The notes: generated from the sequence alone by a model not told the origin. A stretch of 10,332 bases of DNA from DTQF01 sp038874185 (GCA_038874185.1 JAVZCX010000026.1:1-10332), one strand, 5' to 3'. Numbered from the stretch's first letter, positions 1 through 6,109 are shown. Numbers and translations are program-made.

Positions 1-246
1 CTATGCACGAAGATTCTAATTTAATAATCAGACATTTTGAAATATATCACTGTCCTACTTTAGTTCAGAATATAATATTCCTGGAATGCAAATATTCGAG
101 TAATTAGAAAATTCTAAAGATAAAAACGGAAAACGTTTTTTTTATATTATTTAAATTAAATAATTATTGATATTCGTGATACAGTTTTCCTTTTTCAAAA
201 GTATTAATCCTATTAAATGAAAAGCCATAGGAAAGCCAATAAGTAA
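1..246. other. AT-rich non-coding left edge
   Basis: No convincing coding region is visible in this stretch on either strand. It lies downstream of the minus-strand gene that ends at 247, so it should hold that unit's 3' end. It contains one hairpin with a T-tract (122-143) and an AT-only palindrome with 8-nt arms around a single central base (147-163). Both may be transcription-end or promoter elements, but such AT palindromes also arise easily by chance in sequence of this composition. Confidence 0.6.
122..143. terminator. Possible hairpin terminator downstream of the unknown gene pair
   Basis: AAAAACG (122-128) and CGTTTTT (134-140) form a 7-bp stem around a GAAAA loop. The T-tract continues to 143 on the plus strand, and five T follow the stem on the minus strand, so it could work in either direction. 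It sits about 105 nt past the stop of the minus-strand gene ending at 247. Archaeal termination depends mostly on T-tracts, so the role is tentative. Confidence 0.35.
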
Positions 247-1794
247 TTAAAGTATAGTAATCTTCAATTTAGGATCTTTTTGAGAAATTATTTCGTTTAA
301 TCCATCAGCTACCCATTTTGCGTCTTCCTTTGTTATTTCACCAGCAGAAACAGACATACGGAGACCGCTCTGAATCATTGCCACCGTTTGTGTTAAATTT
401 TTGCTTTCATTTATTTTAGTTAAAAGATTATTTAGTATCTGTTCCTTGGTATCTTTTGTAGTCGAAACATTTTTTTCTTGTTTAGATGTTTCTGTTGGTT
501 TTTGCATTCCCGCTGGAGTTTGTGTATATGAAGAATCTGACTTTTTATCATCTACAAGCTCTAATTTAACTTTATATGTATTAGTAGTACCAGATACTTG
601 TGCAGGATAACCGTCTGCATACTTGTATATACGTCCTGTCCTTTTGTTAATCTCAGTTAGTAAATTATCTTTGACATTAAGAAAGTTTTTATAATTATAT
701 TCTACTTCTTTCCCCTCCAATAACTTTTGAACCTTATGTTTACCATCTTTATCTACCTTATTGAAGTTTATTTCATTAATCATTAAATCTATAAAAAATA
801 CATTTGTTGTATCCTGCTTCGGTTCTTTCTTTTGGATGGATTGAAGATGAGTAATAACATATTGATATTGACCTTTATCATACTTAACTTCATAAGACCC
901 TCCTTCACCAGTATATACAAATTTGTTTTCGCTAATCTGCTCTTCTTTTACATTTTCTCCTGCCCAATACTTAGCAATTTCCTTTAAGTTATCCATCATA
1001 ACTAGATTTCGATTCATAGTGAATGAAACAGATTCTCCTTCATTAAGACCTTGCTCCAGTTTTTTAAGCTTAGGTTGTGTAGTCTCAATCCCTCCAATTA
1101 TAGTTTGGTTGCCCCTAACATTGACCTTAATATTTTTAATTTGATTTAATGCTTCCTGCAATATTTGATTTGATTTTTGCTCTCTTACCTCTTCTTCTTT
1201 TTTTCCTTCTGATTGAGATTGTTCTGCTTGAGTAGAAGATGTATCATTATACTTTGCCTTTATACCTTCTAAATCTTTTTGAGTATTATCAATTTTCTGT
1301 ATAGGAGTTATATCTAAATCCCTAATCTGAAGTTCTGAATCATCTTTTCTAGATTCTTTTGATATTTTCCTTGTACTTAACTCAAATTCAACACTACCGC
1401 CATTCATGAAATTAATGAAATTTTTGACATCTGAAGCTGGGTCTCTATTTGTATATTTATACCACTTTTGAATTTGTTCGTCATCATCAGGAATAATTGA
1501 AAGTTCAAGTTTATAGCCTAATTTCTTAAGTCCCTTCTCAAGATTTTCTAATTCAAATGCTGTAAACCTACCACCTCTAAAGTGAATACGTTCTTCTCCT
1601 TCTTTTGATTTGAAGAATTCACGTACAGAATCAGTAAAATCTTTATTATTAACATAACTCATTTGCTGAATTAGTTTTTCTAATGCATTCCTTTCGTCAT
1701 TTTCTAAATTTTTCAATTTAGTCTTATCAAATAATCCTTCTGCTGTCAGTTTTTCTTTTGGTGTTTCCATTGCAAGTTTAAATAAAATCAACAT
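247..1794 (-). CDS. Hypothetical protein with repeated alpha/beta modules, second gene of an unknown pair
   Basis: I do not recognise this 515-aa protein. The start is set at the ATG at 1794, because GAGGTGAT lies 3 nt before it; a longer reading from 1830 would overlap the upstream gene without such a site. There is no obvious signal peptide or membrane segment. Three modules look related. Module A is about residues 61-112. Module B (about 221-306) and module C (about 337-412) share a strand, a glycine, a V-x-[FY] strand, a DNL-x(1,2)-EI helix and a final Y-x-VK strand. Polar linkers rich in S, T, Q, E and K (about 181-208 and 417-449) separate them, and a helical tail (450-515) follows. The gene starts 4 nt after the 462-aa gene stops, so the two products are probably made together and may interact. 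The repeats suggest a scaffold or binding role; that is inference only. Confidence 0.75.
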   Translation of the reverse strand: MLILFKLAMETPKEKLTAEGLFDKTKLKNLENDERNALEKLIQQMSYVNNKDFTDSVREFFKSKEGEERIHFRGGRFTAFELENLEKGLKKLGYKLELSIIPDDDEQIQKWYKYTNRDPASDVKNFINFMNGGSVEFELSTRKISKESRKDDSELQIRDLDITPIQKIDNTQKDLEGIKAKYNDTSSTQAEQSQSEGKKEEEVREQKSNQILQEALNQIKNIKVNVRGNQTIIGGIETTQPKLKKLEQGLNEGESVSFTMNRNLVMMDNLKEIAKYWAGENVKEEQISENKFVYTGEGGSYEVKYDKGQYQYVITHLQSIQKKEPKQDTTNVFFIDLMINEINFNKVDKDGKHKVQKLLEGKEVEYNYKNFLNVKDNLLTEINKRTGRIYKYADGYPAQVSGTTNTYKVKLELVDDKKSDSSYTQTPAGMQKPTETSKQEKNVSTTKDTKEQILNNLLTKINESKNLTQTVAMIQSGLRMSVSAGEITKEDAKWVADGLNEIISQKDPKLKITIL

Positions 1795-1797
1795 TAT

Positions 1798-1806
1798 ATC
1801 ACCTCT
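1798..1806 (-). promoter_or_regulatory. Ribosome binding site containing the stop codon of the upstream gene
   Basis: On the minus strand GAGAGGTGAT precedes the ATG at 1794 by 3 nt. The TGA inside it (1799-1801) is also the stop codon of the 462-aa gene. Ribosomes finishing the first gene end on the site that recruits initiation of the second, which is a typical arrangement for translational coupling. It also decides the start of the second gene. Confidence 0.7.
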
Positions 1807-3187
1807 CCGCGTAAAATTTAGAAATGCCAATATTTATCATAATAGGTGTAAGTTGTGCAATTTTAATTGCATAATCTAAGTTTTTAATTTCATCTTCTGA
1901 AATTTCAAGATCTTTTTTATTAAGTAGATTTGACAAATTATCTTTTATTTCTTCTTTTAATTGTTTCATATCTTTTCCTTTTGTATAATATCTTTGAGGA
2001 TATATAACAACCTGTAATTTATCATCTCTTTCCACTATATAATATCTTTTATCATCTATATAAATCTGTTTATTTGATATTTCATTATTTATAAATCTAG
2101 ATTCTCCAAATTCTGGTGGCTTCCATACTATTTGAGGCATTTCTTTTGAATCCCAATCGAAGTTTATGGAATCGAAGGGAACATAATATCCATTTTCATC
2201 AAGCCACACCTGATTATTATATTGGTCAAGAGAAAGGGTTGCCCATTCTCCATTCCTCATTCTTAACCTAGTTCCTATTTCTAATGGCTCAAGATTAAGT
2301 TCTCCTTTATGCAATAAGACTCCAATATCTTTCTTTCTTATCTCTTCATCTGTTCCAGTTATGTATTTATTCTCTTTCTTAATTGCGTAGAACGAACCCT
2401 CTCCAACAAAAAGGCAGCCTGCTGTAGTTTGATTGTAAAGATCATCAAGTATTCCTGCCTCACTCCCTAACGGTGCCTCTCCAGTAAAACCAGGATAGAT
2501 TAAAGAACGGAAGTGAAGCTTTTCTGTGCCTTTAAATGCTATTTTAGCAGATCCCATGAGATTAAATGTGCTCCAAGGATAAGGTGAGTTTGGTGAAGAA
2601 AAGGAATCGGGATATCTCTCCCTTAGTTCTGAAAAACCCTTTCTTCCAGAGGGTATGATCCATCCTCCTTTTTCTAATTGTCCTAATTGAAAAGTACCTG
2701 TCCTTAATGGGATTGAAATAGAAGCGCCTGAAAGGATTGCTACGTTTTCTGCCTTTCCATCTTTTACTTTTACTAATATTCCCATGTTAGGATTTGCATA
2801 AAGCTCGTATCCCTTTCCAGTAAGATTTTTTCTTTTTATTGCATCATCAATAAAACCTTGAATGATGTCTTTAGATGGTAAAAAGTAGTTTATCTCTCTT
2901 GCATAACTTTTCCCAATATAAAGTATTGACTTATTACTTTCCTCTCCCAATCTGAATACAATCTGATAACCATTTTCCCTAATAAAATCATAAACTTCAT
3001 TTATCAGTTTTTTCTTAAAGTTATCATTTTTTATATTCAATTCAATCTTAAAAAAAGACCCTTTTGCATCCTCTAAATCTTTTATAGAGAATTCTGTCAC
3101 TTTTCTTTCTGCTATTTCTTTTATTTTTCCTAATATTTTATTTATTTCCTCTCTTTCATTTTGAATTTCTTTTAACATAGGCGGCAT
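1799..3187 (-). CDS. Hypothetical protein, possible L,D-transpeptidase-like (YkuD) core
   Basis: This 462-aa protein is not one I recognise outright. It starts with a helical, charged segment (1-40), followed by an alpha/beta stretch (45-125). Residues 137-168 read like the opening of a YkuD domain: a strand, DGK, a strand ending in LSG, then IPLRTGTFQLG, comparable to the family's TPTGTF. After an insertion come GSAKIAFKGTEKLHF with His225 and TTAGC with Cys258, which could be the His and the [ST]-x-GC nucleophile motif. The usual Arg after the Cys is absent (LF instead), and the His-Cys spacing is longer than usual. Residues 297-341 look like a small beta barrel of SH3 type. No signal peptide is visible, which is odd for a wall enzyme. 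The ATG at 3187 has AGTGAT 5 nt upstream and a TATA-like element (3209-3214) about 24 nt upstream. It heads a pair with the 515-aa gene. The enzyme idea is a weak inference. Confidence 0.7.
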   Translation of the reverse strand: MPPMLKEIQNEREEINKILGKIKEIAERKVTEFSIKDLEDAKGSFFKIELNIKNDNFKKKLINEVYDFIRENGYQIVFRLGEESNKSILYIGKSYAREINYFLPSKDIIQGFIDDAIKRKNLTGKGYELYANPNMGILVKVKDGKAENVAILSGASISIPLRTGTFQLGQLEKGGWIIPSGRKGFSELRERYPDSFSSPNSPYPWSTFNLMGSAKIAFKGTEKLHFRSLIYPGFTGEAPLGSEAGILDDLYNQTTAGCLFVGEGSFYAIKKENKYITGTDEEIRKKDIGVLLHKGELNLEPLEIGTRLRMRNGEWATLSLDQYNNQVWLDENGYYVPFDSINFDWDSKEMPQIVWKPPEFGESRFINNEISNKQIYIDDKRYYIVERDDKLQVVIYPQRYYTKGKDMKQLKEEIKDNLSNLLNKKDLEISEDEIKNLDYAIKIAQLTPIMINIGISKFYAER

Positions 3188-3208
3188 ATAATATCACTTG
3201 TCTTAACT

Positions 3209-3214
3209 ATTATA
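3209..3214 (-). promoter_or_regulatory. TATA element for the unknown gene pair
   Basis: The minus strand reads TATAAT here, centred about 24 nt before the ATG at 3187. An archaeal transcript would then begin at or within a few bases of the start codon. The 55-nt gap from the lipoprotein gene's stop (3243) leaves room for an independent promoter. Confidence 0.45.
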
Positions 3215-3242
3215 CTAATTAACGTTTTTTGGATTTAAATTT

Positions 3243-4538
3243 CTATTCTTTTTGATGAGTAATATATCTTTCTCCATTACTACAAACTGCAATATATGCT
3301 TCATCAAATGGTATTGAAGTATAATAGGCATAATTTGATACTTCTGGCTTTTGAACATAATACTTATATCTGCATCCGGTTCTTTCGAAAGATGCTTGTG
3401 TTCCATCATCTATATAGACAGGAACATGCAGGTTTGATTCGATGCCAAAGTGAACATCGTACTCGTTATTTGGCTTTCCACTGCCTGCAACCTCTACGGG
3501 AACCCATTCCCCATCGTAAAATTCAACCCACATATGCCTTACAAACCTAGTCTCATTTTCTTTGGCTAAAAATCCTTCCACATATCTCGAAGGAATACCT
3601 GCTGATCTAAGAAGAGAGATATAAAGATAGCTTAGTTCATCACAGTCACCTTTTCTTGATTTCATCATCTCAGCTGGAGACTGAACGTATTCATCTACTC
3701 CGCCTTGATTGAAATAGGAAGTGTTGTTTTTAAGCCAAATGAATAATTCCCTTGCCATATCCCAAACATTATCGCTGTTTACTCTTTTCTTAATGTCTGT
3801 GACAATCATCTTAATTTCTTCATTATTTGGATCAATCATTTTCTTTGTCTTTCCTGTTGAAACATCGGTCGTTGTCCTTTCTCCAAGATAATTTTGCATT
3901 AAAGATGAAGCTTCCTGTATAGTTGTCTCCTTTCTTTCAAATATCTTTATGCTATTAGTTCCATTAAGCGCAATTAAAAAATAGAACTTGATTGAATTAT
4001 ATTTCTGATTAATATTATCGATTGAAAGCCGTACCATTCTATTCTGACCAATATAATAAATATCTTTTTTTGTTCCATCAAAAGAAATATTTAATAATGA
4101 ATTTTCAGGATAAGGTAAATCACAAGTTAATTCTGTACGATACAAAGTTCCATTATAGCCATATATAACTAAATAATCTCTTTTTGTTGGAATTTCATAA
4201 TATAAGCAGTCTTTAACTAATGTAAAATTCCAATCATAGCTTCCAGGATAAAAAATAAATGAAATATTATAATCCTTATATCCTTCTTTAGTTATTCTTA
4301 TTTTATAGCTTCCTTGTGTAAGATTTGAAAATTTATAAAAACCATTGTCATCGCTGTATGTGAAGTATGTTTTATTAGAAATCATCTCTATCTTTGCATT
4401 TGGAATCGCATCTCCATTAACTGATTTGATTGTACCATTCAAACTAAAAGTAGTCGGCTCTGAAATTATTTCCTCGATTCCGATGCATCCGAAAATTAAA
4501 AAAGATGAAATTAAAACTAAAATCACTAGATGTTTCAT
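3243..4538 (-). CDS. Lipoprotein with carboxypeptidase-regulatory-like and transglutaminase-like domains
   Basis: The protein is 431 aa from the ATG at 4538. An open frame continues upstream to 4667, but it runs into the tRNA-Thr gene and lacks support. Residues 1-18 form a lipoprotein-type signal ending in LIFGC, so Cys18 would be lipidated and the protein anchored outside the membrane. Residues 31-90 resemble a carboxypeptidase regulatory-like beta sandwich (NGTIKSVNGDAIPNAKI, then DDNGFYKFSNLTQGSYKI). The C-terminal transglutaminase-like core shows KGDCDELSYLYISLLRSAG with Cys299, RHMWVEF with His335, and WVPVEVAG, where Glu349 stands at the usual catalytic Asp. Related domains act as cysteine proteases or protein cross-linkers; the activity here is unknown. 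Many NxT/NxS sites (for example NGT, NIS, NLT, NNT) would suit surface N-glycosylation. The promoter appears to be the palindromic TATA box at 4561-4568, giving a leaderless mRNA. A second possible start at 4571 would extend the N-terminus by 11 residues. Confidence 0.85.
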   Translation of the reverse strand: MKHLVILVLISSFLIFGCIGIEEIISEPTTFSLNGTIKSVNGDAIPNAKIEMISNKTYFTYSDDNGFYKFSNLTQGSYKIRITKEGYKDYNISFIFYPGSYDWNFTLVKDCLYYEIPTKRDYLVIYGYNGTLYRTELTCDLPYPENSLLNISFDGTKKDIYYIGQNRMVRLSIDNINQKYNSIKFYFLIALNGTNSIKIFERKETTIQEASSLMQNYLGERTTTDVSTGKTKKMIDPNNEEIKMIVTDIKKRVNSDNVWDMARELFIWLKNNTSYFNQGGVDEYVQSPAEMMKSRKGDCDELSYLYISLLRSAGIPSRYVEGFLAKENETRFVRHMWVEFYDGEWVPVEVAGSGKPNNEYDVHFGIESNLHVPVYIDDGTQASFERTGCRYKYYVQKPEVSNYAYYTSIPFDEAYIAVCSNGERYITHQKE

Positions 4539-4560
4539 ATCTAATAATTTATTGATATCC

Positions 4561-4568
4561 TTTATAAA
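4561..4568. promoter_or_regulatory. Palindromic TATA box shared by tRNA-Thr and the lipoprotein gene
   Basis: TTTATAAA reads the same on both strands. Its centre (4564.5) lies 27.5 nt before the first base of tRNA-Thr on the plus strand and 26.5 nt before the ATG at 4538 on the minus strand. Both distances fit an archaeal TATA-to-start spacing, so one TBP site could serve two divergent transcripts. Which direction is used would depend on the flanking BRE sequences. Confidence 0.6.
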
Positions 4569-4591
4569 CATAATCTGGAAATAATATTTAA

Positions 4592-4690
4592 GCCCGAGTA
4601 GCTCAGTGGTAGAGCGCCTGAGAAACTTATAATAAAGTTTCGGCGAATCTCGTAAACAGGAGGTCAAGGGTTCAAATCCCTTCTCGGGCT
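4592..4690 (+). tRNA. tRNA-Thr(CGT) with a non-canonical intron
   Basis: Acceptor GCCCGAG (4592-4598) pairs fully with CTCGGGC (4683-4689). The D arm is GCTC/GAGC (4601-4604, 4612-4615). The T arm is AAGGG-TTCAAAT-CCCTT (4666-4682). The discriminator is T (4690), as expected for archaeal tRNA-Thr, and no CCA is encoded. The anticodon stem only forms after removal of 4621-4647: CCTG+T pairs with ACAGG (4656-4660) around the loop CTCGTAA, giving anticodon CGT at 4651-4653. The mature length is 72 nt. A TATA box (4561-4568) lies upstream, and the small acidic protein gene follows after 45 nt. Without the intron model no loop with U33 can be built, so the isoacceptor call depends on it. Confidence 0.93.
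4621..4647 (+). other. tRNA intron (27 nt) at position 30/31 with a full BHB motif
   Basis: A bulge-helix-bulge structure fits exactly. Exon CGCC (4615-4618) pairs with intron GGCG (4642-4645) as the 4-bp central helix. The 5' bulge is TGA (4619-4621) and the 3' bulge is AAT (4646-4648), each cut after its second base. The inner helix is GAAACTT/AAGTTTC (4622-4628, 4635-4641) with loop ATAATA. The outer helix is GAG/CTC (4612-4614, 4649-4651). Cutting at these points and ligating gives a perfect anticodon stem. The substrate would be the archaeal tRNA splicing endonuclease. Confidence 0.9.
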
Positions 4691-4735
4691 TAGAATTAAA
4701 ATACTTAAACTGCTAATATAAAAAGAGGGATTGTA

Positions 4736-5032
4736 ATGGAAAGAGTTTATAAAGTAGAAAAAAGCAAGAAGAAAGAGTTGGATGCATTAATGGCAAAAGA
4801 TCCTTATGCGCCTATATCATTTGGTAGAATAGCTCCTTTGCTCAAAGAGAAGGATGATCTTATATTTATTTATGTAAAGTCAGAAGAGGAACCTGTATTC
4901 AAATTTGTTGAAGAACAATTAAAAACCATAAATGGAGAGAGAGCAAGCGAAAAGGAAGAAACTGAAATAATAGAAATGATACATAAAGAAGAGGAATCAG
5001 CAGCGGGCGGATTTGGAGCAATATTTGAATAA
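4736..5032 (+). CDS. Small acidic hypothetical protein
   Basis: This 98-aa protein starts at an ATG with GAGGGA 5 nt upstream. It begins MERVYKVEKSKKKELDALMA and continues with KDPYAPISFGRIAPLLKEKD, a hydrophobic strand DLIFIYVKSEEE, a helix, and an acidic tail ending in a glycine-rich AGGFGAIFE. No signal peptide or membrane segment is present. The first part looks like a compact alpha/beta domain seen in short conserved archaeal proteins, but I cannot name the family with confidence. It follows tRNA-Thr by 45 nt, and the C/D box sRNA begins about 9 nt after its stop codon, so sRNA and mRNA probably share a primary transcript. The function is unknown. Confidence 0.82.
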   Translation: MERVYKVEKSKKKELDALMAKDPYAPISFGRIAPLLKEKDDLIFIYVKSEEEPVFKFVEEQLKTINGERASEKEETEIIEMIHKEEESAAGGFGAIFE

Positions 5033-5040
5033 ATGCTAAT

Positions 5041-5106
5041 GAGATGATGAATCTTATGAGTATTGAGGACATATGTCCAATGAAATAGGTCTTGAGTTCT
5101 GATCTA
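5041..5106 (+). ncRNA. C/D box sRNA, dual guide to C34 of tRNA-Met(CAU) and tRNA-Leu(CAA)
   Basis: The order is C box ATGATGA (5044-5050), a 12-nt guide (5051-5062), D' box TTGA (5063-5066), a 13-nt spacer containing the palindrome GGACATATGTCC (5067-5078), C' box ATGAAAT (5080-5086), a 12-nt guide (5087-5098) and D box CTGA (5099-5102). A short AGA/TCT pairing (5042-5044, 5103-5105) closes it. Two exact 12-nt guides are the archaeal hallmark. The first guide pairs with ACUCAUAAG, a CAU anticodon loop. The fifth base before D' (G5058) faces C34. The second guide pairs with ACUCAAGA, the usual loop of tRNA-Leu(CAA), and the fifth base before D (G5094) again faces C34. Working with L7Ae, Nop5 and fibrillarin, it would direct 2'-O-methylation of both wobble cytidines. 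Neither target tRNA lies in the window, so the pairing uses general knowledge of those loops. Confidence 0.88.
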
Positions 5107-5145
5107 TCTAATGATACAATCAATTAAGAAATATGGCGGATGCAC

Positions 5146-5676
5146 ATGGTAACTCTCAGAGAGATTCTAAGCGGAAGGATAAGGAAAGAACTTGAAATAA
5201 AAGAAAACCAGCAGGTGTCATTTGCAGAAGCAATTACTCCGGCATTTATTGGTGGATTACTAATAGGTATAATTCTTGGAATACCTGGATTGAACATATT
5301 ATTCCCCTTAGCAGCGATTGGAGGTTATTATGCAGTTGCCTTGGTAAGAGATTATTATGAAAAATACATTACAATACAAGATGCAATGAAAGTAGGTGTA
5401 ATAACTGGATTTCTTGGTGCAATAATGGGAACCTCGATTATGATAGTAATAGCAATTCTTTATGGAGATTCAATTGCGCTATTTTATAGAAACATATTTG
5501 ATTTTGAAACCGCTAACATAATGCTGATTCTTTCAGGAATAGATCCCTTTCTTACCATCGCTACCTTAAAGATGAGGTTTCTTGCTAATCTTGCAATAGG
5601 AATAGGTATGGGAGGAATCGGCGGAGCTTATTTTATTAAGAAACATACCGAAAGTAAGCCTAGAAAGAAAGAATAA
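5146..5676 (+). CDS. Four-helix, glycine-rich membrane protein of unknown function
   Basis: The chosen ATG at 5146 has GGCGG 6 nt upstream; an in-frame ATG at 5140 is too close to that site and would add only two residues. The 176-aa product has a charged cytoplasmic-looking N-terminus (1-25). Hydrophobic segments follow at about 28-47, 49-67, 82-106 and 144-164, and the tail is basic (KPRKKE). Glycine pairs recur in the helices (IGGLLIGIILGIPG, GIGMGGIGGAYF), which suggests tight helix packing. The layout recalls small archaeal membrane proteins of unknown function; I cannot assign a family. It is preceded by the sRNA (40-nt gap) and followed by the Sm-like gene after 79 nt, which probably has its own promoter. 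Confidence 0.85.
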   Translation: MVTLREILSGRIRKELEIKENQQVSFAEAITPAFIGGLLIGIILGIPGLNILFPLAAIGGYYAVALVRDYYEKYITIQDAMKVGVITGFLGAIMGTSIMIVIAILYGDSIALFYRNIFDFETANIMLILSGIDPFLTIATLKMRFLANLAIGIGMGGIGGAYFIKKHTESKPRKKE

Positions 5677-5715
5677 AGTAAGGTTTATAATTTCTTTCCG
5701 TATAATATTTAGATA

Positions 5716-5735
5716 AGCAAATTCAGAGATTTGCT
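5716..5735 (+). repeat. Inverted repeat between the membrane protein and Sm-like genes
   Basis: AGCAAAT (5716-5722) and ATTTGCT (5729-5735) form a perfect 7-bp inverted repeat around TCAGAG, followed by GTTTTTT (5736-5742). It could be a T-tract terminator for the membrane protein gene. A TATA-like TATAATAT (5701-5708) lies upstream, which would put the expected start site for the Sm-like gene inside the repeat, so an operator is also possible. The sequence alone does not decide. Confidence 0.4.
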
Positions 5736-5755
5736 GTTTTTTATAGGTGAGAGAA

Positions 5756-5980
5756 ATGCCAGAAAATAGACCATTTGATGTATTGAATGGTGCCTTAAAC
5801 AAGCCAGTTATAATAAGACTGAAGGGAGGCACAGAGCTTAGAGGAACAATGACTGCATATGATGTACATATGAATATTGTTCTTCAGGATGCAGAACAAC
5901 TTGAAAATGGAGAAGTTAAAAGAAAATTAGGTACAATGTTAGTAAGAGGAGACAGTATAGTATTCTTCTCACCAGCATAA
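5756..5980 (+). CDS. Archaeal Sm-like (LSm) RNA-binding protein
   Basis: The product is 74 aa from the ATG at 5756, which has GGTGA 5 nt upstream; the in-frame GTG at 5747 lies within that site and is rejected. The Sm1 motif covers about residues 4-45 (RPFDVLNGALNKPVIIRLKG, then ELRGTMTAYDVHMNIVLQDA). The Sm2 motif near the end reads LVRGDSIVFFSP, with the conserved RG-x-S-[IV] core. The length is typical of archaeal SmAP proteins, which form seven-membered rings that bind U-rich RNA. Residues usually lining the RNA pocket (D-x-H-MN in Sm1, RG in Sm2) are present. In many archaea this gene is followed by a ribosomal protein L37e gene; here tRNA-Ala follows instead. Function at the family level is secure; particular RNA targets are unknown. 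Confidence 0.96.
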   Translation: MPENRPFDVLNGALNKPVIIRLKGGTELRGTMTAYDVHMNIVLQDAEQLENGEVKRKLGTMLVRGDSIVFFSPA

Positions 5981-6023
5981 CCTCTTTTACTTAATTTAAT
6001 TACTCATTTTAATTTATCATGCA

Positions 6024-6053
6024 AGAATGGCTAGAGTTAGATCTAGCTGTTCT
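6024..6053 (+). terminator. Long hairpin with downstream T-tract after the Sm-like gene
   Basis: Positions 6024-6035 pair with 6042-6053 in an uninterrupted 12-bp stem (two adjacent G-U pairs) around the loop GTTAGA. TTTTTT follows at 6063-6068. It lies 44 nt after the Sm-like stop codon. A terminator or a 3'-UTR stability element is the simplest reading. I saw no internal loop with an ACA end, so an H/ACA guide RNA is not supported. Confidence 0.45.
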
Positions 6054-6088
6054 ACTGTCAAGTTTTTTAATCTTATTTTGTTAATTTA

Positions 6089-6096
6089 TTTATATA
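6089..6096 (+). promoter_or_regulatory. TATA box of tRNA-Ala
   Basis: TTTATATA ends 13 nt before the tRNA-Ala gene, with its centre about 17 nt upstream. The T/A-rich run begins near 6081, so the functional element could be shifted several bases upstream toward the more usual spacing. No other TATA-like element stands between the hairpin at 6024 and the tRNA. Confidence 0.45.
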
Positions 6097-6109
6097 GGTA
6101 TTAGCAAGT

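Noticed and set aside
25..70. Minus-strand C/D-like pattern: GTGATAT, 12 nt, CTGA, with another CTGA upstream
   Set aside because: The 12-nt spacing is striking, but the C-like box matches poorly, no true C box lies 12 nt before the upstream CTGA, and no terminal stem or clear target was found. Chance is likely in this AT-rich sequence.
4621..4660. Canonical intron at position 37/38 of tRNA-Thr
   Set aside because: Reading straight through from the 5' exon gives a loop without U33 and no sensible anticodon; only the 30/31 intron restores pairing and a BHB.
4539..4667. N-terminal extension of the lipoprotein gene
   Set aside because: The open frame runs through the tRNA-Thr gene and the shared TATA box, and the extension would bury the lipoprotein signal peptide.
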